The notes: a model not told the origin generated them from the letters alone. DNA of 64,000 bases from Streptomyces sp. NBC_00464 (GCF_036013915.1 NZ_CP107899.1:4526001-4590000); one strand, 5' to 3'; positions 1 through 8,536 are shown, counted from the stretch's first letter. A program made the numbers and translations.

Positions 1-468
1 CGCCCCGACGGAGTGCCCGGGCTGCGCATGGTCCCGGCGGACCTCGCCAAGCAGCGGCTCGATGCGGTGCTGCGGCGGATCCCCGGGCTCGACGGCACCC
101 GGCACACCTTCGTGGCGTGGAGCGGCGTGACGTACTACCTGGACGAGAAGGCGATCAGCGCCACGCTGGAGGCGCTGGGCGACTTCTTCACCGGCGGGCT
201 GACCATCGTGCTCGACTACTGGGAGGCGGCGCAGCTGGCCGAGCCCCAGGACCCCCTCGTCGCGAGCATGGCGGCGAGCGTACGGCGCAATGGCGAACCA
301 TTTGTCTGGGGCGCCTCGCCCGGGGAGATGGCTGCACTGGCAGGCTCGACGGGATACCGCGTGACCGCCGACGTCAGCGCGGTCGAGGTGGCGGAGACCT
401 GTCGGGCGCAGGGCAGCGTCACCCTGGCTCCGCATCCCATCGGCCGGTTCGCGGAGCTGGAGAGGTGA
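1..468 (+). CDS. SAM-dependent methyltransferase of the leucine carboxyl methyltransferase (LCM) type, 3' part only
   Basis: The reading frame is open from base 1 and ends with TGA at 466-468, so the gene starts before the window. The visible 155 or so residues include the order PADL, then an F-x-W-SGVTYYL segment, which is typical of the second half of actinobacterial LCM/TIGR00027-like class I methyltransferases. There the segment follows the SAM-binding core. The glycine-rich SAM loop itself must lie upstream and is not seen. The next gene starts 4 bases after the stop, so the two are probably co-transcribed. The substrate is unknown. The family call rests on these motifs only. Confidence 0.75.
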   Translation, partial: RPDGVPGLRMVPADLAKQRLDAVLRRIPGLDGTRHTFVAWSGVTYYLDEKAISATLEALGDFFTGGLTIVLDYWEAAQLAEPQDPLVASMAASVRRNGEPFVWGASPGEMAALAGSTGYRVTADVSAVEVAETCRAQGSVTLAPHPIGRFAELER

Positions 469-607
469 ATCCATGACGGGTGAATCGGTGACGGGTGAAT
501 CCACGACGGGTGAATCGGTGACGGGTGAATCGGTGACGGGTGAATCCACGACGGGTGAATCGGTGACGGGTGAATCCACGACGGGTGAATCCATGACGGG
601 TGGATCC
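463..607 (+). repeat. 15-bp tandem repeat (minisatellite) at the start of the DUF402 gene
   Basis: About 9.7 copies of a 15-base unit of the form RTGACGGGTGAATCS run without spacers from the end of the methyltransferase gene into the DUF402 gene. Because 15 is a multiple of three, the array encodes a repeated pentapeptide (TGESV, TGEST or TGESM). Many units begin with GTG or ATG and carry GGGTGA a few bases before the next one, so the array contains several possible in-frame starts. The last unit is diverged (TGGATCC). Confidence 0.95.
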
Positions 608-1276
608 ACGGCGGCACAGCGACGATGGTCGCCGGGCGAGCAGGTGCTGGTACAGGAGGTCTGGCGGGGCCGGGTATGGTCCGCACGGCCGATGACGGCG
701 GTGCGGGACGACGGCGATTTCCTTGCTCTGTGGATGCCTGCGGGCACCGAGTGGCGCGCGCCCGACTCTCCGCCGGACAGGCCGGCGCCGGCCGATCGGG
801 GCGAGCGGATCGCCGAGTGTCTGGTCCGGTCGGACTGGGTGCACATCGACCGGGTCTGGCGGATGAACACGCTCTGGCTCATGCCGCGCGGTCTTCACCA
901 TGTGGTCTGGGTCTGCTGGGACCGGAAGGGCGCGCACCTCGGCTGGTACGTCAACTTCCAGCGTCCGTACGAGCGTGAGGGCGCCACCATCCAGTACATG
1001 GACTACGCCCTGGACCTCCGGGTTGCTCCGGACGGCACCGCGACCTGGAAGGACGAGGACGATCTCGCGCAGTTGACGAGCCGGGGTCTCGTGTCTCCGG
1101 AGACCGTCCGCTCGATGCGGGCGGAGGGAGAGGAGTTGAGCCGGTCGGCGCTGCGGCACGAGCCCCCGTTCGACGAACGCTGGAACGGCTGGCATCCCGA
1201 CCCGGCCTGGCCGCCGCCGGTCCTCGACCCTCGCTGGTCCCTTCCGGGTCTCGGCTCGGGCGAGGACGCCGGCTGA
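473..1276 (+). CDS. DUF402 domain protein with a repetitive N-terminus
   Basis: The protein has 267 residues. Residues 1-45 are nine pentapeptide copies (TGESx) encoded by the minisatellite. From about residue 50 a DUF402 fold follows: a W-x-G-R-V-W strand pair, a central region with the sequence LWMPAGTEWR, then a tryptophan-rich stretch (HHVVWVCWDRKG, GWYVNFQRPY) and a Y-MDYALDLRV-x-PDG-x-x-W-KDEDDL region. In DUF402/FomD-like proteins the acidic residues of this last part bind metal for phosphate-ester hydrolysis. The ATG at 473 has a good ribosome site (GGAGAGG, 7 bases upstream), but in-frame ATG at 593, at the last repeat, could also be used. The C-terminus is proline- and tryptophan-rich. 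The real substrate is unknown. Confidence 0.85.
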   Translation: MTGESVTGESTTGESVTGESVTGESTTGESVTGESTTGESMTGGSTAAQRRWSPGEQVLVQEVWRGRVWSARPMTAVRDDGDFLALWMPAGTEWRAPDSPPDRPAPADRGERIAECLVRSDWVHIDRVWRMNTLWLMPRGLHHVVWVCWDRKGAHLGWYVNFQRPYEREGATIQYMDYALDLRVAPDGTATWKDEDDLAQLTSRGLVSPETVRSMRAEGEELSRSALRHEPPFDERWNGWHPDPAWPPPVLDPRWSLPGLGSGEDAG

Positions 1277-1309
1277 ACCACGGCCTCCGGCGCGGACAGG
1301 ACCGTGCGG

Positions 1310-2284
1310 TCAGTACGCCGAGGCGGCAGTCGCCTGCTGTGCCGGTCTGGCACTCGGGGCACCGCCGCTGCGCGCGAAGGTCTCACGGAACACGCAACGG
1401 GCCTTGCGCACCAGCGGTGTTGTGTCCGAGCTGCGCCACAGAAGGTTGACGACACGTTTCAATGGCTGGGCTGCGAAGGGCCGGGTGCTGATGAGTGCGG
1501 TACTCGCCTCGACCGCTGTTCTCGGCACGCAGGCGACTCCGACCCCGCTGCTGGCGAGGGCGCAGGCCATGGCGGAGTTCGCCGTCTCGAACGCGACCAC
1601 CGGAGGCGCCATCGCCCGGCTCGCGAACAACGCCTCCAGCGTCTCGCGGTCGGCCAGGCCGCGCCGCCCGATGATCAGCGGGAAGCCGGCCAGCGCCGTC
1701 CAGTGCAGAGGCACGCTGTCAGCGGTCAGAGGATGCCCCTCGTGGGCCACCAGAAGCAGCTCCTCCTCAAGGAGCACCTCCGAACTCAGCCCTGCGGGAA
1801 CGGGGGAGTGCCGGCCGTGAATGTACGAGGAGGTGAGCAGGAGGTCGATGTCGCCGTCCCCCAGCGGCCCGAGTCCGTCGGGATGGTCGAACTCCTGGAG
1901 AGACAGGGCGATTCTCGTATGCCTGCGGCGCAACTCCGCCAGTACGGGGGGCAGAAGATGGATCCCGCCCGTGGTGAAGGTGCCGATGCGTATCTGCTCC
2001 TCCGAGACTTCGAGGAACTGCACGAGGTCGGTCTCCGTGGCCCGCAGGATCGCCTCGATCTCGCGAGCGCGCCGTACGAGCAGCTCACCGGCGGCGGTGA
2101 GGCGCGCACCCCGGCGATGCCGGACGAGCAGCTGCACACGTGCTTCCCGTTCGAGTTTGGCCATTTGTTGACTCAACGCCGGTGGTGTGTAACCGAGTTT
2201 CGACGCGGCCGCAGAGATCGAACCCGTTTCCGCCACCGCCATGAGCGCGAGCAGTCGGCTGAAATCCTGCACGAATTCCTCCAT
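1310..2284 (-). CDS. LysR-family transcriptional regulator
   Basis: The predicted protein has 324 residues from the ATG at 2284 (MEEFVQDF). An extension to 2308 is open but would add only eight residues of no family likeness. Residues 5-62 are a LysR winged helix-turn-helix (LLALMAVAETGSISAAASKLGYT, continuing into PPALSQQMAKLE). Residues 90-300 match the periplasmic-binding-like effector domain, with the IRIGTF strand that opens subdomain I and the GVGVACVPR strand near the end. The nearest gene transcribed the other way lies more than 800 bases off, so the target is not obvious from context. Such regulators normally repress their own gene and activate a neighbour in response to a small ligand. 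Confidence 0.93.
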   Translation of the reverse strand: MEEFVQDFSRLLALMAVAETGSISAAASKLGYTPPALSQQMAKLEREARVQLLVRHRRGARLTAAGELLVRRAREIEAILRATETDLVQFLEVSEEQIRIGTFTTGGIHLLPPVLAELRRRHTRIALSLQEFDHPDGLGPLGDGDIDLLLTSSYIHGRHSPVPAGLSSEVLLEEELLLVAHEGHPLTADSVPLHWTALAGFPLIIGRRGLADRETLEALFASRAMAPPVVAFETANSAMACALASSGVGVACVPRTAVEASTALISTRPFAAQPLKRVVNLLWRSSDTTPLVRKARCVFRETFARSGGAPSARPAQQATAASAY

Positions 2285-3105
2285 TCGGCATACAGCGGAA
2301 TCAATCACCTGAGGGGGTGGATATCACCCGAATTCGCGAGGAGGGACTCTCGACTGGAAGCCGCTGTGGGCGCACAAAAGCCGAACGTGCATGCGTGAGG
2401 GCTGAAAGTCGGAGTCGATGGGTGATCTCGCGGCGATACCACGCAATGACATACCCATACAGAGCCCCCCCGGACGAAAAAGCATGCCCTGCCGGGCAGT
2501 TGGCCGAGCAGGTGACTGGAATCAGTCTCCGAAGCGCACCCGACAGGCGCAAGGAGATCTATGCGGCGTCTCGCGTTTCGAGACATCCGGGCGACATGTT
2601 GCGTCCATGCCACCTTCCAATAAGTCAGACACCCTTCCTTAATGGGATATGAGCTTCATGTGACCACCTGTGGTGACAGTCACCGATAGTTCCTTGCTGA
2701 ATTCAACCAACCCCGGTGCCGAGCGGCATCGTCGGGTTCGCCTCGAAGCGCGACGCATGCAGGGCGGTATCCGCCACGGGCTGCCCGCCGGTCGCCTCGG
2801 TGCGGAGGCCGGGGTCCTTGGCGGTCTGCCTGGGCAAGGAGGCCGGCGATTCTCTCCGGGTTCATGCCCGCGTTCTCGAATCCGGTGGCGCAAATACGCC
2901 ATCGAATCCGAAGGGGTGGCCCCGCTCGCCTTTCCCGACGTAGCCTCGCCCGGGGTGAATCGCCGGTCGGGGAGTGTATCGAGCGTGAAGGTCGATCTCT
3001 GTTTCAGCCGTATTAAATTTCATGGCGGCAGGGGGGCGTCGGCTCTCCGTGCGGCTTCAATTCGCTCCCGTGCTGTTGAATTCAACGCGAAGGAAGCCAC
3101 GCGAT
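2285..3105. other. 820-bp gap without a convincing gene; several inverted repeats and possible coding remnants
   Basis: No reading frame here looks like an intact gene. Two overlapping inverted repeats are present: TGTGACCAC-CT-GTGGTGACA (one mismatch, 2660-2679) and GGTGAC-A-GTCACC (perfect, 2672-2684). They could be a regulator site. On the minus strand, 2703-2865 shows coding-like composition split over two frames: an ATG-started frame at 2865 (MNPERIAGLLAQADRQ) and a second frame running to a TGA at 2703 that reads KDPGLRTEATGGQPVADT. This could be a short gene or the frameshifted remnant of one. The rest is the upstream region of the AMIN-like gene and is more AT-rich than its surroundings. 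Confidence 0.4.
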
Positions 3106-3636
3106 ATGCGATTTTCACGAACCATATGGGCCCGCCTGGCTGTGCTCATGGCAGCCGTCCCGGCGCTTGCACTGCCCGCGGCCACCACGGCCACCGCGGA
3201 CACGTCCGTGGGCGATTCCGTGTCCGCCGCCGCCTCCACGTGCTACCAGCCCTGCATACAGGGGATCCGTTTCGCGACGCACGACGGATACGACCGCCTG
3301 GTGTTCGACTTCAACGGTAAGACTGAATTCACGACGGAAACCAACACGACGGGTCTGTACACCCCGTTGAGTGGGCAGGATACGTACCTCACGACCAAGG
3401 GTGCCTCATACCTGTTCATCAGGATGACGCCCGCGAGTTTCTACGACGATGCGGGAAATCAAGTCTTCACGGGTCCCATGCAGCAGGTGGTGGACCTTCC
3501 CACGCTGAAGGGGATAGAACTGACGGGTCTGCATGCGGGCGTGATCAGTTTCGGTATTTCACTCGGACCGTCGACTCGCTACAACGCTTTCCAGCTCACT
3601 CAGCCGGACCGTCTGGTCATTGACGTCTACAGGTAG
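3106..3636 (+). CDS. Secreted protein with an AMIN-like domain
   Basis: The predicted protein has 176 residues from the ATG at 3106, which has an AAGGAAG ribosome site about 9 bases upstream. Residues 1-32 form a Sec signal peptide (MRFSR, a hydrophobic core, then an A-x-A-like site near TATA/DT). After a short cysteine pair (CYQPC) comes a single beta-rich domain with the sequence GYDRLVFDF early and PDRLVIDVYR at the very end. This pattern is typical of actinobacterial AMIN-like domains. AMIN domains bind peptidoglycan or envelope polymers in amidases and secretins, and this stand-alone version has no catalytic partner. It is probably secreted to the cell envelope. It is flanked by a long promoter region and a convergent VOC gene. 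Confidence 0.8.
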   Translation: MRFSRTIWARLAVLMAAVPALALPAATTATADTSVGDSVSAAASTCYQPCIQGIRFATHDGYDRLVFDFNGKTEFTTETNTTGLYTPLSGQDTYLTTKGASYLFIRMTPASFYDDAGNQVFTGPMQQVVDLPTLKGIELTGLHAGVISFGISLGPSTRYNAFQLTQPDRLVIDVYR

Positions 3637-3710
3637 GTCCTGCCGGCGAAACAGCTCGACCGGATAACTGGTCGAGCCATTTCGTGTTCGATGTGTTTCG
3701 GCGACCCGGA

Positions 3711-4337
3711 TCAAGGCGCGGGCGTCAGTGACGCGGCCTCCCAGCCGAACCCGTCCGGGTCGGTGAAGGCGCCGGTGCCGCCCACGAGCGCGATCCGGTG
3801 CGAGCCGGTGCCGTCGACCGGGACGCCGACGTCCTTGGCGAGGGCGCGGCGCCCGTACAGGGCCAGGCTGACGGGGCTGTCCTGGGTGTCGAACTCGACG
3901 TACTTGCTGCCGAAGCTCTTGGCCACGGCGAGGCCGTGCTCGACGTAGAAGCGCTTGCTGGCGGTCACGCTCGCAGTGCCCAGCAGGAGCACCATCCGGT
4001 CGATCCGCCCGGTGGCCGGGGCGGTGTCCTTCTTCGCCGATGTGGCGATCTTCCAGATCGTTCCGTCCGGGGCCCGGACGACGCCGCCGTAGCCCCAGAA
4101 CGACTTGGCGGCAGGCTTCAGCGATGTCGCGCCCGCGTCGAGGGCGGCGTCGACGAAGCCGCGGACGTCGGCCGGCTGGGACATCGTGAGCGACAGCGAG
4201 AACCCGCGGAATCCGGTGGTGGGCGCGTCCGAGGAGCGCAGGCCCACCCGGGTGTCCAGGCCGAGGGCGGTGTAGAAGCGGTGGGCGGCCGTGGTGTCGG
4301 CCACCTCAAGGGTGAGGGCTTCGATGGGGGAGCTCAT
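3711..4337 (-). CDS. VOC (glyoxalase/bleomycin-resistance fold) family protein
   Basis: The predicted protein has 208 residues from ATG 4337 (MSSPIEAL). Two consecutive VOC halves are visible. The first is residues 3-100 (LTLEVADTTAAHRFYTALGL at the start, APDGTIWKI at the end). The second is residues 110-208 (RMVLLLGTASVTASKRFYVE at the start, TDPDGFGWEAA at the end). The paired beta-alpha-beta-beta-beta modules are typical of glyoxalase-like metal enzymes and antibiotic-binding proteins. No clear complete set of metal ligands (His/Glu/His/Glu) is seen, so a catalytic role is uncertain. It is transcribed towards the AMIN-like gene. Confidence 0.85.
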   Translation of the reverse strand: MSSPIEALTLEVADTTAAHRFYTALGLDTRVGLRSSDAPTTGFRGFSLSLTMSQPADVRGFVDAALDAGATSLKPAAKSFWGYGGVVRAPDGTIWKIATSAKKDTAPATGRIDRMVLLLGTASVTASKRFYVEHGLAVAKSFGSKYVEFDTQDSPVSLALYGRRALAKDVGVPVDGTGSHRIALVGGTGAFTDPDGFGWEAASLTPAP

Positions 4338-4454
4338 GCGCTTCACGTTAGGCGCGGGCCTGCGGCGGGTGCTTCTTGATTCCTGACCGGTTCGGCCGCC
4401 GGTCAGCCGGCAGAGGGAGCCCGGCAGCGGGCCGGCCGGCCGCAGTTTCGGCCG

Positions 4455-5207
4455 TCAGCCGGTGACGGTGAACGCGTGCGAGGTCAGCGTGCGTTCGCTG
4501 CGCGCCTTGAGCTGCTGGGCGGTGCTGTGCAGCCGGTGCGACTCGGTCAGCGGAAGCGAGAGGGCGATGGTCGAGGGGACGGCGCCGATGGTGATGGGTA
4601 CGGCGGCGCAGACCGCGCCCATCGCGTACTCCTCGGTCTCGAGCGCCGGCTCGCCCCTGCGGGTACGGGCCAGCCGGCTGAGGACGGTTTCGGGCTCCGT
4701 CACCGTGTTCCGCGTCAGGGGAAAGGGCGGATGGCGGTCCAGATGCTCCCGGCGGGAGGCTTCGTCCAGCTGGGCCAGGAGGCACTGGCCGATGGCGTGG
4801 GCGTGGGCGGATGTGCCGAAGGACGCGCCCTCTTCGACCTTCGGGTGGGAGGGGCCGTCCATCGCGTGCGTGAGCCGTATTTCGCCGTCCACGTAGAGCG
4901 CGTAGTAGACGGCCGCGTCCAGGTCGCGGGCCACATCGGCCAGCCAGTGCGAGGGGCCGGAGCCGGGCGGGACGGGGCGGCCGAGGTTGAGGGTGGCGTC
5001 CCCGGGCACGTACAGGCCCCGGTCCCGCCGCAGGTAGTTCTCATGCACGAGGGTGCGCAGCAAGTGGTACGTCGTGCTCAGCGGCAGTTGGGCGCGGCGG
5101 GCCAGCTGCTTCGCCGTGGCGCCGTGCGGATGGTCGGCCGCCGCTTCCAGGAGCCGCAGGGCGCGCTGTACGGAACCGATCAGGGTGGGGGACGCTGCGG
5201 GGGGCAC
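4455..5207 (-). CDS. IclR-family transcriptional regulator
   Basis: The protein has 250 residues. Residues 8-62 form the IclR winged helix (GSVQRALRLLEAAADHPHG, then LSTTYHLLRTLVHENYL). Residues 75-245 form the GAF-like effector domain, with the typical core GTSAHAHAIGQCLLA and the later pattern EEYAMGAVCAAVPI. Proteins of this family repress or activate catabolic operons in response to aromatic or small organic acids. The gene is divergent from the ligase gene at 5592 with a 384-base shared upstream region that contains a long inverted repeat, so regulation of that ligase is the natural inference. Confidence 0.92.
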   Translation of the reverse strand: MPPAASPTLIGSVQRALRLLEAAADHPHGATAKQLARRAQLPLSTTYHLLRTLVHENYLRRDRGLYVPGDATLNLGRPVPPGSGPSHWLADVARDLDAAVYYALYVDGEIRLTHAMDGPSHPKVEEGASFGTSAHAHAIGQCLLAQLDEASRREHLDRHPPFPLTRNTVTEPETVLSRLARTRRGEPALETEEYAMGAVCAAVPITIGAVPSTIALSLPLTESHRLHSTAQQLKARSERTLTSHAFTVTG

Positions 5208-5591
5208 TCATGCTCCGGATTGTCGGTCGGTATCGGAGATGGGCACCGCGTCCTTGGACACCGGCGGACACCTGGGCTTGCACCTCAGTGTGCGTCTTAC
5301 GACTGCTGGTCACCTCGGGGGTACTTTCGCATTCTTTTACGAAATGGGCCACTGAGAGAAGTTGGCCCGTTTCCGGGTGCCGTGAGGCTTTGGGTGCGAC
5401 CATTCGTCCTGTGATGTGAGTCACTGAAATGTGAATGGCGGTGCGGGTGGGGCGGGACATGAACTACTCGATGCAAGCGGGCATTCGCGCGGGGGATTCC
5501 GGAAGGCTTCGGAGGGCTCTTCCGTGACTGCGCGCAGCTGGTTTCGTAAGGCGGGGCGTGCCGCCCGGCGTTGTGCTCAGGAAGGTTGTCC
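5208..5591. promoter_or_regulatory. Shared upstream region of the IclR and ligase genes, with an 11-bp inverted repeat
   Basis: No gene is seen in this 384-base gap. GAAATGGGCCA at 5341-5351 and TGGCCCGTTTC at 5363-5373 form an inverted repeat with one mismatch in 11 and an 11-base spacer, a good candidate operator for the divergent IclR protein. A smaller palindrome GTGA-G-TCAC lies near 5418. The ligase start is preceded by AGGAAGG at about 5579-5585. Confidence 0.5.
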
Positions 5592-7052
5592 GTGCCGCAT
5601 TCCGATCCGGCCCCAGCCGCATCTCCCTCTTCCGCCGCAGCCGTGGCCGACACCGCCGTGACCGAAGCGGCGGCGCGTGTGCGTGCCGCGCTGAGCGGTC
5701 CCGGCGGTCCGTTCGCCGTGGTTCGGGAGGAGGGCGGACCGCAGGCGGGCTCACTGGTGTACGCGGACGGGCCCAGGACGCTCCGTGAGTTCGTGGAGAC
5801 GACGTGGGCGTTCGGGGACCAGCCGTTCCTGATCGCGGGGGAGCGCAGCTGTTCGTACGGCGAGTTCTTCGCCGCCGCGTCCGCGCTGGCATGCCGGCTG
5901 AGCGAGAGGTACGGGCTCCGCCCGGGCGACCGGGTGGTGGTCGCGATGCGCGACTGCCCGGAGTGGCAGATCGCGTTCTGGGCCGCCCAGCTGGCCGGGC
6001 TGGTCGCCGTGCCGCTGGCCGCCCGGTGGACGGAGGGCGAGTTCACATACGCGCTCGACGACTGCGGGCCGGGGGCGCTGCTGGTCGACGGGGAGCGGTT
6101 GCCGCTGGTGGCGGACTGGGCCCGGAGGGTTGGGGCGCGGGTGATCGTCTTTCACGGTGAGGACCACGACCGCACTCAGGAGGACCGCGTCGAGCGGTAC
6201 GAGGACCTGCCGGCGCCCGATCCGTTCGCCGCGCCGCCCGACGTCGAGATCCGGCCCGAGGACGACGCGACGATCATCTATACCTCGGGGACCGCCGGCA
6301 GGCCCAGGGGTGCCGTGGCCACACAGCTGGCCCAGGCGGGTGCCGCGCGCAACCCGCGCTTTCATGCGGCGGTCTCCGCGCTCGGCCGGGGAGTCATTCC
6401 GGGGCAGGGGCCCGCGCCCGTCACGCTGCTGACGTTCCCGTTCTCCGACGTAGCCGCCTTCGCCGGCCTCTGCGCCGCGATGTCGGCGGGTGGCGCCGTC
6501 GTCCTGATGCGCGAGTGGGACGCCCGGGAGGCGCTGCGGCTGATCCGGGAGCACCGGGTCACGCAGTACTCCGGGGCGCCCGCGACCGCCCTCCAGCTGC
6601 TTGCCGAGGCCGCGCGGACGGAAGACGCCCTGGAGAGCCTCCGGGTGCTGGAGACCGGTGGGGCTGCGGCACCACGGGACCTGCTCGCACGGCTGACCGC
6701 CGGCTACGGGGAGCGGATCGAGCCGCGCAACGGTTACGGGCCGGCCGAGACCGGCGGCTGCGTCATGGCGAACCTCGGCGCCGAGTACCGCCTCCACCCG
6801 GGCAGCGCGGGGCGGCCGACGCCGAGCACCGAGGTGCGGATCGCCGGTCCGGCGGGCGAGGCGCTGCCCGAAGGGGAGACCGGCGAACTGTGGCTCCGTG
6901 GCCAGGCGCTGGCCCGTGGGTACTGGCAGGACGAGGAGGCCACGGCGCAGGCGTTCACCGGCGGCTGGTTCCGTACCGGAGACCTGGCGGTGATCCGGGA
7001 CGGGCGGGTGGACGGCGCGGACGGGGCGTCGCGGACGGTCAGAGGCGGGTGA
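5592..7052 (+). CDS. AMP-forming acyl/aryl-CoA ligase lacking the C-terminal domain
   Basis: I take the GTG at 5592 (AGGAAGG just upstream), giving 486 residues; a TTG at 5571 is also in frame. The large N-terminal domain of the ANL superfamily is complete: the P-loop TIIYTSGTAGRPRG near residue 238, the GYGPAETGG adenine-binding segment, and the GELWLRGQALARGYW and WFRTGDLA motifs. The fold normally continues after GD with about 110 residues of mobile C-terminal domain, including the catalytic lysine. Here the frame stops about 20 residues after GDLAVIRDGRV with an unrelated tail, and overlaps the 3' end of the convergent protease gene by 14 bases. Without that lysine, adenylation should be badly impaired. 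It may be a decayed gene or a domain that only performs a half reaction. Confidence 0.8.
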   Translation: MPHSDPAPAASPSSAAAVADTAVTEAAARVRAALSGPGGPFAVVREEGGPQAGSLVYADGPRTLREFVETTWAFGDQPFLIAGERSCSYGEFFAAASALACRLSERYGLRPGDRVVVAMRDCPEWQIAFWAAQLAGLVAVPLAARWTEGEFTYALDDCGPGALLVDGERLPLVADWARRVGARVIVFHGEDHDRTQEDRVERYEDLPAPDPFAAPPDVEIRPEDDATIIYTSGTAGRPRGAVATQLAQAGAARNPRFHAAVSALGRGVIPGQGPAPVTLLTFPFSDVAAFAGLCAAMSAGGAVVLMREWDAREALRLIREHRVTQYSGAPATALQLLAEAARTEDALESLRVLETGGAAAPRDLLARLTAGYGERIEPRNGYGPAETGGCVMANLGAEYRLHPGSAGRPTPSTEVRIAGPAGEALPEGETGELWLRGQALARGYWQDEEATAQAFTGGWFRTGDLAVIRDGRVDGADGASRTVRGG

Positions 7053-8316
7053 TGCGTACGCGGTAGTCGCCCTTGGAGTCCTTGTCGAGCACCGAGATGC
7101 GGATCCCGTTGGCCCGGTCGTTGAAGGTCTGGCCGGGCTGGAACGGGGCATCGGAGAGTTCGGCGTGGACGTTGGGCAGCCGGGTGCAGCCGCTGCTGTC
7201 CTTGGTGCTGTCCGTGACGGACACGGGCCCCTGGCCGGTGTCGACGTCCGAGCTCACCTTGTAGATCAGCACGCCCGGCCGGCACACCTCCTGGTCGTTT
7301 CCGGCCTGGGTCCGCACCTCCACCGCATAGCCGGATTCCGCGGTCAGCGGTACGAACGCCAGCTTCGTGCCGCCGTGGGTGGCCAGCGGCTCCAGGACGT
7401 GGTCGCTGGTGCCGGGCCGGGCGGCGCAGCTGATCTGGCTGTTGTCCAGCCAGCCGAGCTTCCACTTGTGCCAGCCCAGCAGGTCGTTATTGGCGCCCCA
7501 GTCCTCCGACATGATGTCCCAGTGCCCGACCGAGCCCCCGCCCTCCATCGTGTAGAGGTCGGGCAGGCCGAAGACATGGCCGTTCTCGTGCGGCAGGACG
7601 CGGTAGCCGGTCTGGGGGTACGAGCCCGAGCCGTCGTCCTGGCGGCTGTAGACGAAGGACGTGTTGGAGAGCGGGACGCCGTCCGCGTACGGGGCGTCGT
7701 CGTTGCCCGAGAAGGTCACGGACAGCACGGTGTCCAGGGCCGAGGGCCCGGCGTTCGGCGTGACCAGGATGTTGACCAGGTCGTATGCGGTGAAGTCCAC
7801 CTTCGGGTCGGCGGCGGCGACGATGTCCTGGACGAGGTGGCGGTAGCCCGGCTCGTACGGTGATCCGCGCTCGATCCCGTACTCCGAGAACGGCAGCGGC
7901 ATCCGCAGCCAGGTCTTCACCGGCGCTTCGGGCACATAGGTGAGCCGCCCGTAGGAACTCGTGCGGAACCAGTCCGTGGTCTGGGGGAAGAACTCGGCGA
8001 GCCGGTCCATGGCCGGTTCCTTGCCCGGCGCGTCGGGGAAGTCGATCATCAGGTTCAGTGCGTGTACCTGGCCGGTGGAGCGGGCGTAGCCCGGCTGCGT
8101 GGGCATGCCCTCCGACATCTGCACCCCCATGGTCGTCGATATCCGGCACGGTCCGAGACCGGCCGCCTGGGTGCTGGTCATCGGTCCTGCGGAGGCCCGG
8201 CTGGGCAGTGGGAGGGTGCTGCTGGCCGAGGCCAGTGATGCGATGACCAGGGCCGTTGCCGCGCCGAGGGCCACCGGGTGGCGGTGCTTGCGTATCCGGT
8301 GGCGGGGCTGCTGCAT
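7039..8316 (-). CDS. Secreted M6-family metalloprotease
   Basis: The protein has 425 residues. Residues 1-43 form a long Sec signal peptide (a basic start QQPRHRIRKHRH, a hydrophobic core, and an A-x-A region near SRASA). The zinc site is HENGH at 243-247, followed by VFGLPDLY, as in the immune-inhibitor-A / M6 family (HExxHxxGLPDLY). A downstream SVGHWDIMSEDWG stretch corresponds to the Met-turn region. The last third (about residues 310-425) is probably a beta-sandwich. The protein is expected outside the cell as a protease. It is convergent with the shortened ligase gene and overlaps its stop by 14 bases. Confidence 0.9.
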   Translation of the reverse strand: MQQPRHRIRKHRHPVALGAATALVIASLASASSTLPLPSRASAGPMTSTQAAGLGPCRISTTMGVQMSEGMPTQPGYARSTGQVHALNLMIDFPDAPGKEPAMDRLAEFFPQTTDWFRTSSYGRLTYVPEAPVKTWLRMPLPFSEYGIERGSPYEPGYRHLVQDIVAAADPKVDFTAYDLVNILVTPNAGPSALDTVLSVTFSGNDDAPYADGVPLSNTSFVYSRQDDGSGSYPQTGYRVLPHENGHVFGLPDLYTMEGGGSVGHWDIMSEDWGANNDLLGWHKWKLGWLDNSQISCAARPGTSDHVLEPLATHGGTKLAFVPLTAESGYAVEVRTQAGNDQEVCRPGVLIYKVSSDVDTGQGPVSVTDSTKDSSGCTRLPNVHAELSDAPFQPGQTFNDRANGIRISVLDKDSKGDYRVRITRL

Positions 8317-8472
8317 AGAGGCGCCTTCGGGTCCGCGGCAGTCGGCCGACCCCGACTGCGCTCTGTCGATCAGCCTTAGCCGGGCGGTGCGGAGCCGCTC
8401 GTTGGGTGCGCCGATCGGTGGGTTTTTCCCTCGACCGAAGGGTGTGACTCAGGTCACATCGCGGCGGGAAAT

Positions 8473-8536
8473 AACCGGGGACCTGTTCCCCGTTTGAATC
8501 GGTGTCCCCCGCAAAACGGGGAGGCGGTCCCCGGTT
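8473..8536. promoter_or_regulatory. Nested inverted repeats upstream of the TetR gene, probable operator
   Basis: AACCGGGGAC (8473-8482) and GTCCCCGGTT (8527-8536) are exact reverse complements 44 bases apart. Between them lie GGGGA-CCTGT-TCCCC (8477-8491) and CCCCG-CAAAA-CGGGG (about 8508-8522). CCGGTTAACCGG (8531-8542) is itself a 12-base palindrome. Such stacked dyads 110-170 bases before a TetR gene fit an autoregulatory operator, though a structured leader RNA is possible. Confidence 0.55.

Noticed and set aside
463..607. CRISPR-like array
   Set aside because: The 15-bp units are directly joined, with no spacers, and lie within a coding frame.
5592..7052. Part of a nonribosomal peptide or other biosynthetic cluster
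   Set aside because: No carrier protein, condensation or ketosynthase domain is nearby; the neighbours are a regulator and a protease.
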